Part shown: in pieces, positions 26,524 through 35,475 of the stretch | How positions within the stretch are numbered: position 1 is the first letter of the stretch | How the letters are laid out: each line of letters begins with the position of its first letter | Assembly: GCA_016192455.1 (NCBI GenBank) | Contig: JACPUC010000006.1 | Span: 62,001-126,000 of the forward strand | Length of the DNA: 64,000 bases | From: Candidatus Tectimicrobiota bacterium | GTDB lineage: Bacteria > JACPUC01 | Reading direction: 5' to 3' | Position numbers and translations under genes: made by a program | Notes under the pieces: generated by a model | The model's database searches: none | What the model saw: the letters and a program-made list of their open reading frames with translations, nothing else | Told to the model about the DNA's origin: nothing

Positions 26524-28176
26524 CTAGGCGGGCAGCGCCGTGCAGACGCACTGTGATTGCTCTTGGGTGAGGGCGACATGACAGAGCCAGTTCGCGTCGT
26601 CCCGCTGCGGGAAATCGGTTCTGAAGTGCGCTCCCCGCGATTCCGTACGGGAGAGGGCGGCGGTGGTGACGAGGGTGGCGACATCGAGGAGGTTTGTCAG
26701 CTCGCAGAGCTGCCGGAGCTGCTGCCGGGTGGTGGCGCGCAGGCGAGGCAGTGTTTCGGCGCCCAGGCTGTGAATCTCGTTCAGCGCGGCCTGCAGACTT
26801 TCAGCGCTGCGCACAATCCCCACGTTCTTCCACATGAGCTGACGCAGCCGGGACTCAGCGGCCTCGATCTCCGCCCCTTCCTCGGCGCTGCCGGTGCGAG
26901 GCCGTTCACGCCGCGGGAGGGCCGCGCGGGCCACCTCGGGGGCCTCTTTCGCCGCGCCCCGAGCGAGGGCTTCGCAGGCCGCCTGCCGGCCGGCGCGGGC
27001 GCCGAACACCTGCGTCTCCATGAGGGCGTATCCGGCCAGGCGATTCGCGCCATGCAGCCCGCCGCAGATTTCGCCGGCGGCGTAGAGACCAGGAAGACTG
27101 CTGCGGCCCTCGGCATCGATCCGCACCCCTCCCATGAAGAAATGCACCGAGGGGCTCACCAGCAGCCACTGCTTCCGCAGGTCCACGTTCTTTGCGGCGC
27201 AGGCTTTCAGCAGCCGGGGATAGTTCTCCTCCAGGGTGAGCCGCGGCACCTCGCTGAGGTCGAGCGCCACGCCGCCGTCGATGCCCTGCCCCTCGAGGAC
27301 CTCCAAGAAGATGCCGCGCGACAGGCGATCGCGCGTGGTGTACTCGCCCTGCTCGGGCTCGCGCCGCAGCATGAAGCGCTCGCCGGCGGCGTTGCGCAGC
27401 ACCGCGCCTTCTCGAAGCATCCCCGTGCTGACGAACAGGTTCGGGAACGGGGCAAACGCCATCAAGGGGTAGAACTGCACGAACTCCATATCCTGCAGCA
27501 CGGCGCCGGCGCGATAGGCAAGGGCATAGCCGTCGCCCGTGACGTCGCGCGGATTGTTCGTGCGCGCGTAGAGGCGGCCCGCGCCGCCGGCGGCAAGGAC
27601 GGTGCTGGCGGCACTGATGACCTGCCCGCGACCGGAGCGCAGGTCGAAGCCGACGGCGCCGCACACCCGCCCGTCGTTCACCAGCAGCTCGGTCAGCATG
27701 ACGCCTTCCAGCCTCAGCAGGTCGCACTCGCGCACGGTGTCGCGCAGAGCGCGCGAGAAGCTCAAGCCGAACCGTTCGCCAGTGGAGTAGGCGCGGGCCG
27801 CCGAGTGGCCGGGCGGCTGGCGCAGGTAGAAGCCGCCCTCGCGCCGGCGAAACTGCAGGCCATACTTCTGCAGGTCGGAGAGCCGCTCGGCGGACTCGTG
27901 GGCCAGGGGCTCGAGCAGGGCTGGCTCGGCGAGATCGCAGCCGCTCCGCCTGGCATCGGCCGCGAACAGCTCGTACCCGTCCTCGGGGTTGTTCTCGTGC
28001 GAGAGCGCCACGATGCCCCCCTCCGCGAGGTACGTGCAGCCGCTCTTGCCGATGGCGCCCTTGCTCACCAGCGCCACGCGCGGCGCCACCTCCCGCGCCG
28101 CCAGGGCGGCCCGCATGCCGGCCCCCCCGCCGCCGATCACCAGCACGTCCGCCTCAAGTCTGTCGAATCCGCGCAC
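26524..28176 (-). CDS. Fumarate-reductase/L-aspartate-oxidase-type flavoprotein
   Basis: 550 residues. The N-terminal FAD site is VLVIGGGGAGMRAALAAREV; the substrate-side SGCTYLAEGGIVALSHENN, the FVQFYPLMAF strand, SVHFFMGGVRIDAEGRSSLP with its His, and GLYAAGEICGGLHGANRLAG are all motifs of the succinate dehydrogenase/fumarate reductase/NadB superfamily. The last about 130 residues form the helical C-terminal domain. No iron-sulfur or membrane subunit is adjacent, so it may be soluble and use a small-molecule acceptor, or be the catalytic half of a dispersed complex. L-aspartate oxidase is possible, but the RLAGYAL motif and C-terminus look more like general fumarate-reductase proteins. It starts at GTG with GGAGG upstream. 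Confidence 0.85.
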   Translation of the reverse strand: MRGFDRLEADVLVIGGGGAGMRAALAAREVAPRVALVSKGAIGKSGCTYLAEGGIVALSHENNPEDGYELFAADARRSGCDLAEPALLEPLAHESAERLSDLQKYGLQFRRREGGFYLRQPPGHSAARAYSTGERFGLSFSRALRDTVRECDLLRLEGVMLTELLVNDGRVCGAVGFDLRSGRGQVISAASTVLAAGGAGRLYARTNNPRDVTGDGYALAYRAGAVLQDMEFVQFYPLMAFAPFPNLFVSTGMLREGAVLRNAAGERFMLRREPEQGEYTTRDRLSRGIFLEVLEGQGIDGGVALDLSEVPRLTLEENYPRLLKACAAKNVDLRKQWLLVSPSVHFFMGGVRIDAEGRSSLPGLYAAGEICGGLHGANRLAGYALMETQVFGARAGRQAACEALARGAAKEAPEVARAALPRRERPRTGSAEEGAEIEAAESRLRQLMWKNVGIVRSAESLQAALNEIHSLGAETLPRLRATTRQQLRQLCELTNLLDVATLVTTAALSRTESRGAHFRTDFPQRDDANWLCHVALTQEQSQCVCTALPA

Positions 28177-28362
28177 GGTCCGCCCTCCAGCGTCTGTGAA
28201 GCCTTGTCCCTTTTATTCTTCTCACCGGTCCTGAAGCTGGACGCGATGCAGAGACTCGATGGCGTGCTGCGTGGCGGGAAAGAACCTGGCGCCAATGCGG
28301 CCCAAAGCTCCCGCCCGCCAAGGATCGCTTGCCCCGTGACGCTCACACCTCATCGAAAACAT

Positions 28363-28449
28363 TGGTGCCGAGGGCCGGACTCGAACCGGCATGGGGTTGC
28401 CCCCGAGGGATTTTAAGTCCCTTGCGTCTACCTGTTCCGCCACCCCGGC
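28363..28449 (-). tRNA. tRNA-Leu, anticodon UAA
   Basis: On the minus strand the 87-base gene starts GCCGGGGTGGCGGAACAGG and ends CCCTCGGCACCA. The acceptor arms GCCGGGG/CCTCGGC pair over seven positions with one G-U; the T-arm GGTTCGAGTCC is canonical; the anticodon loop CTTAAAA is flanked by AGGGA/TCCCT, giving anticodon TAA; a long variable arm typical of class II tRNA lies between. The CCA end is encoded in the DNA. It reads the rare UUA codon, expected to be scarce in this GC-rich genome. Confidence 0.95.
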
Positions 28450-28698
28450 AGGTTCTCTCCCGCGCTGGCTCATGAGCGTTGCGCACCACCAACACCCCTG
28501 TCGCGGCGACGACCTGGCGATGGGGGCCGCCTGGCAGACTCGCGGACGGGCCATGACGACCAGGGCGGGTCTTGCCGCTCCTTGGCCTCCGTTCGTCCTG
28601 GGTCTGCCGCCAGGCCGCGGGGCTCGCGGCGCGCTGGAGTGCCCTCGTGGGTTGCCGAGGCCGCCTCCCCCAACGGCCGACAGCCCGGCGGCCGAAGC

Positions 28699-29745
28699 CT
28701 AGCGATACGAGACCTCGCGCGGCATGGAGCGGAACATGCCGTCCATGACGGTCACGGCCTGCGGCGGCAGGAAGCCAAGCTCGATGTTCTTCTTGATCGC
28801 CAGCTTGGTGTTCTCAAGCATGGCGGCGTTCCAGAACTGCGGATAGAACAGAGCCATGCGGGCCGAGGCGGTCTTCACCTCCGCATCGGTCTTCAGACCG
28901 AGGATGCCGGTGTTCGCCCGCACCGCCTCATCGGGGTGCTGCCAGAGGTAGCGGATGCTGTCGGCGATCATGTTCTGCACGGCGCGGGTGAGGTCCGGGT
29001 TCTTCTCGATCCAGTCGGCGTATGCTCCGATGCCGACCGAAAAGAGGTAGTCCGCTCCGGTCTGGCGTTTCCACATGGCATCCACGTTCTCCAGCTCGCG
29101 GGCCCAGCCGGCGGCGAGGAGTTTGCTCACCAGGGGCTCAAAGAGGACGATGGCATCGAGCTCGCGCCGTTTCAGGAGACCGATGTACACCTGCGGCGCG
29201 CCGGTCACCACCTTGAAGTCCTTCTCGAAGTCATAGCCGGCGAGTTTGAGGTTGACGGCGAAGTCGGCGTACGTGCCGGTGTTGCGGTCCAGGATGCCGA
29301 GGCGCCGCCCCTTCAGGTCGGCGATGCTCTTCGCCGCGTCGTCAGTGTTCACCAGCACGCTGAAGTGGCTCGTCATCAGCGGCGTGATCAGGCGCAGGTC
29401 TCGGCCGCGAAGGTTGGCGCGGGCGGCGGCGATGACGGGCAGGTAGCCAAGCTCGATCTTGCGGAAGAGGAGGGCGTTGATGCCTTCACTGATGGCGAAG
29501 TACTTCACCTCGAGGTCGATGCCGTGTTTCACGTCGAACTTCTGGCCCTTGGCGATGCTGGTGATGTAGCCGAGGGTCCCCTGCTCCACCGACGCGAAGC
29601 TCAGCTTCTTCGGCTGCTGGGGTTGCTGGGCTGCCGCGAAGGTGACGGCCCCGGTCACGAGAGCCACCAAGATCACGAGCGCAACCCAGACCGCTCGCCC
29701 GCAACGTTCCCCCCACGAACCTCCCACCCGGTACCTGGTTCCCAT
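28699..29745 (-). CDS. ABC transporter substrate-binding protein (SsuA/NMT1 type)
   Basis: 348 residues: a signal peptide (hydrophobic about 17-35, cut after TFAAA), then the two-lobe NMT1/THI5-like periplasmic binding fold with SFASVEQGTLGYITS, DLKGRRLGILDRNTG and a long C-terminal helix region with AIKKNIELGFLP. Relatives bind taurine, sulfonates, nitrate, thiamine precursors or aromatic acids. No permease or ATPase gene lies next to it, so it may use the complete transporter at 42-45 kb or belong to another locus. The ATG at 29745 follows GGAGG. A sigma-70-like promoter lies at 29809-29836. Confidence 0.85.
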   Translation of the reverse strand: MGTRYRVGGSWGERCGRAVWVALVILVALVTGAVTFAAAQQPQQPKKLSFASVEQGTLGYITSIAKGQKFDVKHGIDLEVKYFAISEGINALLFRKIELGYLPVIAAARANLRGRDLRLITPLMTSHFSVLVNTDDAAKSIADLKGRRLGILDRNTGTYADFAVNLKLAGYDFEKDFKVVTGAPQVYIGLLKRRELDAIVLFEPLVSKLLAAGWARELENVDAMWKRQTGADYLFSVGIGAYADWIEKNPDLTRAVQNMIADSIRYLWQHPDEAVRANTGILGLKTDAEVKTASARMALFYPQFWNAAMLENTKLAIKKNIELGFLPPQAVTVMDGMFRSMPREVSYR

Positions 29746-29808
29746 CGTCGGTTTTCCTCCCCCACGGGCTGCTTGATCAGAGGATTTTTGCAGTAGGGCA
29801 CTGCTGCT

Positions 29809-29836
29809 ATTATACGGAAGCCCGGCGGGGGAACAA
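29809..29836 (-). promoter_or_regulatory. Candidate sigma-70 promoter of the orphan substrate-binding protein
   Basis: On the minus strand TTGTTC (29836-29831) and a perfect TATAAT (29814-29809) are separated by 16 bases, about 60 bases upstream of the ATG at 29745. The fully consensus -10 is the best in the window. Confidence 0.6.
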
Positions 29837-30013
29837 GCGTTGCCCGCCTCATCGGGCGGATCGCCGTGCCATCTCGCCGAGAGCCGAGGAGCCAGCCGTC
29901 GGGGGAGGCGGCAGGCCGTCGCGTCGCGGCCGCTCGCGGAGTTGGTGCCGGGCAGGTCATCTGCTACAATCACGCCTCGCCATGGTCACGCGCGGCAACT
30001 CACGAGGGGCGGC

Positions 30014-32242
30014 ATGACACAGCACCACGGGGCTCCGGAGCCGGTCGATCCCTTCACCTTCGAGATCGTCAAGCACCGCCTGCATGCGATCACGGAGGAG
30101 CAAGGGATTACGTTGAAAGCAGTGTCGGGCTCGCCCATCGTCACCGAAGCCTGCGACTTCAACACCGGCATCTACCTGCGTGACGGCTCCATCGTCTGCA
30201 TCGGCATGCAGGTGATCATGCAGGCGGGCTCGATGGCGCTGGTCATCCGCAACGTCATCAAGGACTGCACGGAGAATCCCGGCATCGAGGCGGGGGACAT
30301 GTTCATCCTCAACGACCCGGCGAAGGGGGCCCTGCATCCGCCGGATGTCTCCATCGTCGCGCCGGTCTTCGTGGAGGATCGCTGCATTGCCTGGGTCGGC
30401 ACCTGCGCGCACGTCCTCGACGTCGGCGGCATGGAGTTCGGGAGCTGGTGCCCCACGGCCACCGAGCGCGTCCAGGAAGCCATGCTCATCCCGCCCTTGA
30501 AGCTCGTCGAGCGCGGCCGGCTGCGCAACGACATCTGGCGCATGATCCTCGGCATGACCCGCCTGCCGCAGCTCGTCGGCCTCGATCTGAAGGCGATGAT
30601 CGCCGCCAACAACGTGGCGCGGCGCCGCCTCCTGGAAGCTGTGGCGCAGTTCGGCGAGGCGACCGTCCTCAAGGTCATGGAGGGGCTGATCGCCTACTCG
30701 GAGTCGCGGCTGCGCGCCAGGCTGCGCGAGCTTCCCGACGGCGTCTTCACGGCGGTGGACTACCAGGACCACGACGGCCATGCCAACCGTCTGTACCGCT
30801 GCCACCTCGAGCTGCGCAAGCACGACGACCGGCTCGCCTTCGATTTTTCCGGCAGCTCCCCGCAAAGCAGCGGCTTCATCAACGCCACCGAGTCCTGCCT
30901 TATCGGCGGCGTCTGCGCCGCGCTCTTCACCATGCTCGCCTTCGACATCCCATGGACCGAAGGGCTGCTGCGGCCGGTGGAGATCGTGGCGCCCGAGGGG
31001 ACGATCTGCAAGGCGCGGACCCCGGCGCCGGTGGGCATGGCGACCGTCGCCACCGGCTTCTCGGTGATGAACGCCAGCGTGGCCGCCGTGTCGCGGCTGC
31101 TCTCCTGTCACCCCCAGTACCGGCGCCATGCCCGGGCCGTGTCGCGCGGCGCCGCGCCGGTGCTCAACCTTGCGGGCGTCACGCCGGAGGGCGAGCGCTT
31201 CGGCACCCTCCTCCTCGACATCCTCGCCGGTGGCGGGGGGGCGATGCTCGGCAGGGACGGCCTGAACGCCGGAGCCAGCTACCCCATCCCGACGCCCAAC
31301 ATCGCCAACGTCGAGACCAACGAGAGCATCGCGCCGATCCTCTACCTTTACCGCAAGTTCATTCCCGACACCGGGGGAGCCGGCCTGTACCGGGGCGGCC
31401 TGGCGGCCGGCATGGCGCTCACCCCCCACAAGGTGCCGGAGGTCATGGCGAACCTGGTGACCCATGGGGTTGAGGTTCCCAATGCCCAGGGGCTGTTCGG
31501 CGGCCATCCAGGCTCCTGCGTGGTCAACACGCTGGTGGAGGGGAGCGATTTGAGCGAGTTTCTGGCGCGGCGGACCTGGCCGGCGGATGTGGCGGAGCTT
31601 GGAGGGCAGCACCGCAACCTCGGCGCCAAACCCGGCCGCTTCCGCCTGCGGAGCGGCGAGGTCTTCGCCTACACCTGGCAGGGGGGCGGCGGCATCGGCG
31701 ATCCGCTCCTGCGGCCGGCGCAGGCCGTGGCCCGCGACGTGCGCCTCGGCTATGTCGGCCGCGCCGCGGCGCGCGACCTCTACGGCGTGGTGCTGAGCCC
31801 TGAGCATGGCGCGGCCTTGGAGGAGGAGACGAAGCTGCTGCGGCAGGCCCTGAGCCGGGAGCGGGGGGCGGTGGGGAGAGCGCCGACGAGCGGCGGGGGA
31901 TTGGCCGAAGGGAAGGGAAGGGGGGACCCGGAGAGCGCGTGCGGCCTCCTGCTCTTGCTGCGGCACGACGGGAACTCCTACCTCGCCTGTCCATGCGCCC
32001 ACCGGTTCTGTCCGCCGCAGGAGAACTGGAAGCGCCTGGCCGTGCGGCTGCGGCTGGCCCCCAACGCGCTCGGGCCGCTCATCACGCTGCACGCTGGGCT
32101 GCAGGCCTACGGATTCGCCTGCCCAGCGTGCGGGCGCCTGCTTGCGATCGACCTGCTGGAGCACGATGAGGCGTGGCTGCACGAGGCGAGCCTCACCGGC
32201 GCCGTTGCCCTGGCGCCCGCCGGCATGGCGCTCCGCCCGTGA
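30014..32242 (+). CDS. HyuB-type subunit with a fused acetone-carboxylase-gamma-like zinc domain
   Basis: 742 residues. The first about 610 are a hydantoinase B/acetone carboxylase alpha-type protein (PFTFEIVKHRLHAITEEQGI, GDMFILNDP, NATESCLIGG, GGGGAMLGRDGLNAGASYPI and C-terminal TWQGGGGIGDPL). The last about 110 residues form an extra domain: CPCAHRFCPPQENWKRLAVR and, after a spacer, FACPACGRLLAIDL, the zinc-binding pattern of acetone carboxylase gamma and acetophenone carboxylase small subunits, which are normally separate proteins. With the downstream HyuA-type ATPase it could form an ATP-dependent ketone carboxylase; N-methylhydantoinase or 5-oxoprolinase chemistry is the alternative. 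Start at 30014 after GAGGGGCG. The frame is open further upstream without family similarity. Confidence 0.85.
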   Translation: MTQHHGAPEPVDPFTFEIVKHRLHAITEEQGITLKAVSGSPIVTEACDFNTGIYLRDGSIVCIGMQVIMQAGSMALVIRNVIKDCTENPGIEAGDMFILNDPAKGALHPPDVSIVAPVFVEDRCIAWVGTCAHVLDVGGMEFGSWCPTATERVQEAMLIPPLKLVERGRLRNDIWRMILGMTRLPQLVGLDLKAMIAANNVARRRLLEAVAQFGEATVLKVMEGLIAYSESRLRARLRELPDGVFTAVDYQDHDGHANRLYRCHLELRKHDDRLAFDFSGSSPQSSGFINATESCLIGGVCAALFTMLAFDIPWTEGLLRPVEIVAPEGTICKARTPAPVGMATVATGFSVMNASVAAVSRLLSCHPQYRRHARAVSRGAAPVLNLAGVTPEGERFGTLLLDILAGGGGAMLGRDGLNAGASYPIPTPNIANVETNESIAPILYLYRKFIPDTGGAGLYRGGLAAGMALTPHKVPEVMANLVTHGVEVPNAQGLFGGHPGSCVVNTLVEGSDLSEFLARRTWPADVAELGGQHRNLGAKPGRFRLRSGEVFAYTWQGGGGIGDPLLRPAQAVARDVRLGYVGRAAARDLYGVVLSPEHGAALEEETKLLRQALSRERGAVGRAPTSGGGLAEGKGRGDPESACGLLLLLRHDGNSYLACPCAHRFCPPQENWKRLAVRLRLAPNALGPLITLHAGLQAYGFACPACGRLLAIDLLEHDEAWLHEASLTGAVALAPAGMALRP

Positions 32243-32349
32243 GACCGCGGAGCTCTCCGGGGCGGGATTTGAGGGCGAGCCCGTTGGTCCCGCCGAGTGC
32301 TGAAGCGCCAGCCCCGTCTGCCGCGCGCCCGCTTGAGGGGTGAACCTCC

Positions 32350-34464
32350 ATGCACGTCGTAGGGGTCGATATCGGCGGCACGTTTACCGACGTGGCGGTC
32401 ATCACCGACGCCGGCGAGGCCCACAGTTTCAAGGTTCCCTCCACGCCCGATGATCTCATCGCCGGGGTCTTTCACGGTCTTGATGAGGCGGCCGCGGCGT
32501 TCCGCATGACCCTGAAGGAGTTTCTCGGCTGCACGCGCCTCTTCAATCACGGCACCACCATCGCGACGAACGCCTTCATCGAGCGCAAGGGCGCGAAGAC
32601 GGGTCTCATCACCACCAGAGGCTTCGGCGACACCCTCCTCATCCAACGCATGCTCGGCATGACCGCCGGCCTCACCGAGAACCAGCTCCCGGACTACACC
32701 CAGCGCTCCTACCCGGAGCCGATCGTGCCGCGCCACCTCATCAAGGAGGTCTCCGAGCGCGTTGACCGCTACGGCGAGGTGGTGCTGGCCCTGAACGAGG
32801 AGGAGACGCGGCGGGCCCTGCGCGAGCTGCGTGCCGAGGGGATCGAAGCGCTGGCGGTCTGCTTTCTCTGGTCCTTCCAGAACCCTAGCCATGAGCGCAT
32901 CGTGAAGCGGCTGGCGGCCGAGGAGGCGCCGCGCCTGCCGTGCACCATCTCCAGCGATCTCATCCCGGTCATCCGCGAGTATGAGCGCACCGCCACGACG
33001 GTGCTCAACAGCTACCTCCAGGCAACGGTGGAAGCCTACGCCGGGCGTCTCGAAGCGCGCCTGCGCGAGCTCGGCATGGGCGCGCCGTTCCTGATCATGA
33101 ACTCCCTCGGTGGCGTCTTCACCGCCCAGGAGGCCCCCAAGCAGGTGGTGTCGCTCCTCCTCTCCGGTCCCACCGGCGGCGTCATCGGCTCGCTCGGCGT
33201 CGGTGGGCTCCTGGGGCATCGCAACATCATCACCGCCGACATGGGAGGAACAAGCTTCGACGCCAGCCTCATCTTCAACGGGCAGCCGCGCCGGGCCACC
33301 ATTTCCGAAGTGGGGCGCTACCACATCCTGATGCCGATGATCCAGATCGAGACCATCGGCGCCGGCGGCGGCAGCATCGCGGCGGTGAACGAGGGGCGCC
33401 TCACCGTCGGTCCGGAAAGCGCCGGAGCGCGGCCCGGTCCCGCCTGCTATGGCCGCGGCGGGGTGCTGCCAACGGTCACCGATGCCGACCTCGTCCTGAA
33501 CGTCATCGATCCCGCGCGCTTCCTCGGCGGCAAGCTGCGGGTGCGGCGCGAGCCGGCGCTGGCGGCGATTCGCACCTACGTCGGGGAGCCGCTGGGCATC
33601 GGCGTGATCGAGGCCGCCGCCGGCATCCGGCGCGTCGTCGATCAACGCATGGCCGACCTGCTGCGGCAGATCACGGTGGAGAAGGGGCACGACCCGGGCG
33701 AGTTCGTGCTCTACGCCTATGGGGGAGCGGGGCCCGTGCACTGCGCCGCATTCGGCGGCCAGTTGCGGGTGGGGCGCATCGTGGTGCCGGCATTCTCCAC
33801 CGTGCACTCGGCGTACGGTTCCGCCACCGCCGACATTCACGTCTCCCACGCCGTCACCGACCTGCTGCGCACCCCTGCCTTCGCCCAGGATGCCGCCCGG
33901 CACCTCGATGCGGGCCGCATCGGCGACCTCTTCGCAGGCCTCGAGGCGCGCTGCGGCGAGCAGCTTGCGCGCAATGGCGTCGCAGGCGAGATGAGGAGCC
34001 TGCAGCGATTCATGGAGATGCGCTACCGCCGGCAGACGCACGAGCTGTCGGTTCCCGTGCGCTCCGGCGCCCTCGACCAAGGCGCGCTCGCGGCGGCGCT
34101 GGCGGACTTCGAGCGCCTCTACGAGGAACGCTACGGCCCGGAGTCGGGCTTTCGGGAGGCAGGCATCGAGATCACCCGCTTCCGGGTGGACGGAGTGGGG
34201 CGGGTGACGAAGCCGACGCAGCAGCCGGAGCCTCTTCAGGCGCGAGAGCGTGCCGCCGTCCAGGCGGGATGGCGCGAGGTCTATTTCCCCGAATCGGCCG
34301 AGCCGATCAAGACCGCCATCTACGACGGCGACGCGCTGCGTCCCGGCGACCAGCTTGATGGGCCGGCCATCCTCGAGTACATGGGAACGACGATTGTCGT
34401 CCCTGCCGGGCAGCACGCGAGTATGGATGGGTATCGGAATATCCATATCTTGCTGCGCAAGTAA
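32350..34464 (+). CDS. HyuA-type ATP-hydrolysing subunit (acetone-carboxylase-beta/N-methylhydantoinase A family)
   Basis: 704 residues of the hydantoinase/oxoprolinase family with an actin-like ATPase fold. VGVDIGGTFTDVAVI at 3-17 is the phosphate-1 loop, NHGTTIATNAF at about 74-84, LLSGPTGGVIGS and ADMGGTSFDASLI form the second nucleotide site, and FVLYAYGGAGPVHC the third. These subunits phosphorylate a carbonyl, amide or carboxylate substrate (for example enol-phosphate in acetone or acetophenone carboxylation). GAGGGGTGA lies upstream of the ATG, 107 bases after the HyuB-type gene, so the pair is one unit. The zinc domain fused to the partner favours carboxylase over hydantoinase function, as inference. 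Confidence 0.9.
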   Translation: MHVVGVDIGGTFTDVAVITDAGEAHSFKVPSTPDDLIAGVFHGLDEAAAAFRMTLKEFLGCTRLFNHGTTIATNAFIERKGAKTGLITTRGFGDTLLIQRMLGMTAGLTENQLPDYTQRSYPEPIVPRHLIKEVSERVDRYGEVVLALNEEETRRALRELRAEGIEALAVCFLWSFQNPSHERIVKRLAAEEAPRLPCTISSDLIPVIREYERTATTVLNSYLQATVEAYAGRLEARLRELGMGAPFLIMNSLGGVFTAQEAPKQVVSLLLSGPTGGVIGSLGVGGLLGHRNIITADMGGTSFDASLIFNGQPRRATISEVGRYHILMPMIQIETIGAGGGSIAAVNEGRLTVGPESAGARPGPACYGRGGVLPTVTDADLVLNVIDPARFLGGKLRVRREPALAAIRTYVGEPLGIGVIEAAAGIRRVVDQRMADLLRQITVEKGHDPGEFVLYAYGGAGPVHCAAFGGQLRVGRIVVPAFSTVHSAYGSATADIHVSHAVTDLLRTPAFAQDAARHLDAGRIGDLFAGLEARCGEQLARNGVAGEMRSLQRFMEMRYRRQTHELSVPVRSGALDQGALAAALADFERLYEERYGPESGFREAGIEITRFRVDGVGRVTKPTQQPEPLQARERAAVQAGWREVYFPESAEPIKTAIYDGDALRPGDQLDGPAILEYMGTTIVVPAGQHASMDGYRNIHILLRK

Positions 34465-34930
34465 CTCCACGCAAGCTCGTCTCCGTCCTGGACCGCCCCT
34501 TCACCTTCACCCGCCCAAGAGCCGCTCTCGGTGTCTCCCCGACATCCTTCCCGAAGCACTCTGCCGATGCGTCACGTTGCCCGCGACGGGAAGCGCGGAG
34601 CTGTGTGCGGGCAAGCGGAGCAGGGCGCTTCGTGGGAGCCTTGCGCCGCCGCCCGCGGCTGCGCGCTCGGAGGCTGACCGGCAGCCCCGCGCAGCGCCAA
34701 CCTTGAGCAGAGGAGGGTGGGGTGAGCTTGCCTGGGAATCGGGCGCGGAAAGGCGGCTCAAGACGGCATCCTGGACGATGCTCCGAGCCGGGCGCCACAA
34801 CCTCGCTCCGCAACGAAGCTCCCGGAGGCGGCCCGAAACCTGGACACAAGTCCTTGGCTATGCTACGGTTGCAGCCATCTCAGGGGAGCGGTTCAGGCGT
34901 CCGTCCCAGGCGGCTGCGGCAGGCCCTTCC

Positions 34931-34970
34931 TGAAGCAGTTCCCCATGGGGGGCCTTCGGCCCGCCCGCGG
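34931..34970 (+). repeat. REP-like element, copy A
   Basis: Contains gcagttccccatgggg and ccttcggcccgcccgc. The same blocks in the same order occur at 47008-47038 (gcagttccccatgggcct then gcggcccgcccgc). Both copies lie in gene-poor spacers. The internal ggcc-ttc-ggcc gives a small hairpin. Confidence 0.7.
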
Positions 34971-35070
34971 AGGGATGAACATGGGGGTTACAGGGAGCGT
35001 CCGTTTCTCCTGTCGAAGGGTGCGGTACCCTGGGTGTAGGGGCGCCGCTTGCTGCGCCCCGCCCTGTCGA

Positions 35071-35112
35071 CTCAGAGGGGGCGGCTCAGAGGGGGCGACT
35101 CGGAGGGCGGGG
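35071..35112 (+). repeat. 14-bp tandem repeat, three units
   Basis: Units ctcagagggggcgg (35071-35084), ctcagagggggcga (35085-35098) and the diverged ctcggagggcgggg (35099-35112). The third unit runs into the dispersed repeat copy, so the array may be slippage at that element's end. Confidence 0.75.
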
Positions 35113-35159
35113 CAAGCCCCGCCCCTACGGCTCTGAACATCCCGTCCGCTATGACACGC
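35091..35159 (-). repeat. Dispersed palindromic repeat, copy 2 (inverted)
   Basis: Read on the minus strand it runs gcgtgtc...agcgg, gatgttcagagccgtagggg, a short GC palindrome ggggcaagcccc, then ccgccctccgagtcgccccc: the same blocks as the copy at 9069-9150 with a shorter loop. Near-identity over about 60 aligned bases at two distant spacers indicates a mobile or recently spread repeat. Confidence 0.8.
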
Positions 35160-35475
35160 ACGCTGGCAAACCTGCACTGTCGTGACATCAACCACGTAGG
35201 GGTTCTTTTTTCCAAGCGGGGATGGAGCGTGTCCCCGCCCGCCGGCGTTACCGGCACGCCGCGGCTGGGGTGAGATCGCCGACCTCTCGCCGTAGGAGAG
35301 CACTCGTCGGAGCTCGCTCCAGGTTGAGCCTTGGTCGATCAGCTCCAGGCGACCCGGGCTCCCCCCATAGTGGAGAGAATCGGATCAGACGACGCCGACA
35401 CGGCTCTCTTCCCCCCTTCACCTCCGTATGCCATGAGTGCATTGCCGACCTGCCCACTTCGAGAGGAGCCACACC

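Larger units (their letters stand above)
34465..35475. other. Repeat-rich spacer
   Basis: About 1 kb without a recognised gene. It contains a REP-like unit at 34931-34970, a second GC palindrome at 35036-35064, a 14-bp unit repeated three times at 35071-35112 and an inverted copy of the dispersed repeat at 35091-35159. Open frames in it are Arg/Pro-rich and change register at the repeats. The end holds the ribosome site GAGAGG of the gene at 35476. Confidence 0.6.

Noticed and set aside
29957-34470. Two very long open frames on the minus strand opposite the HyuB and HyuA genes
   Set aside because: They lack any motif, while both plus-strand proteins carry complete family signatures. Similar antisense frames at 26557-28416, 47391-49595 and 50276-51820 were dismissed for the same reason.
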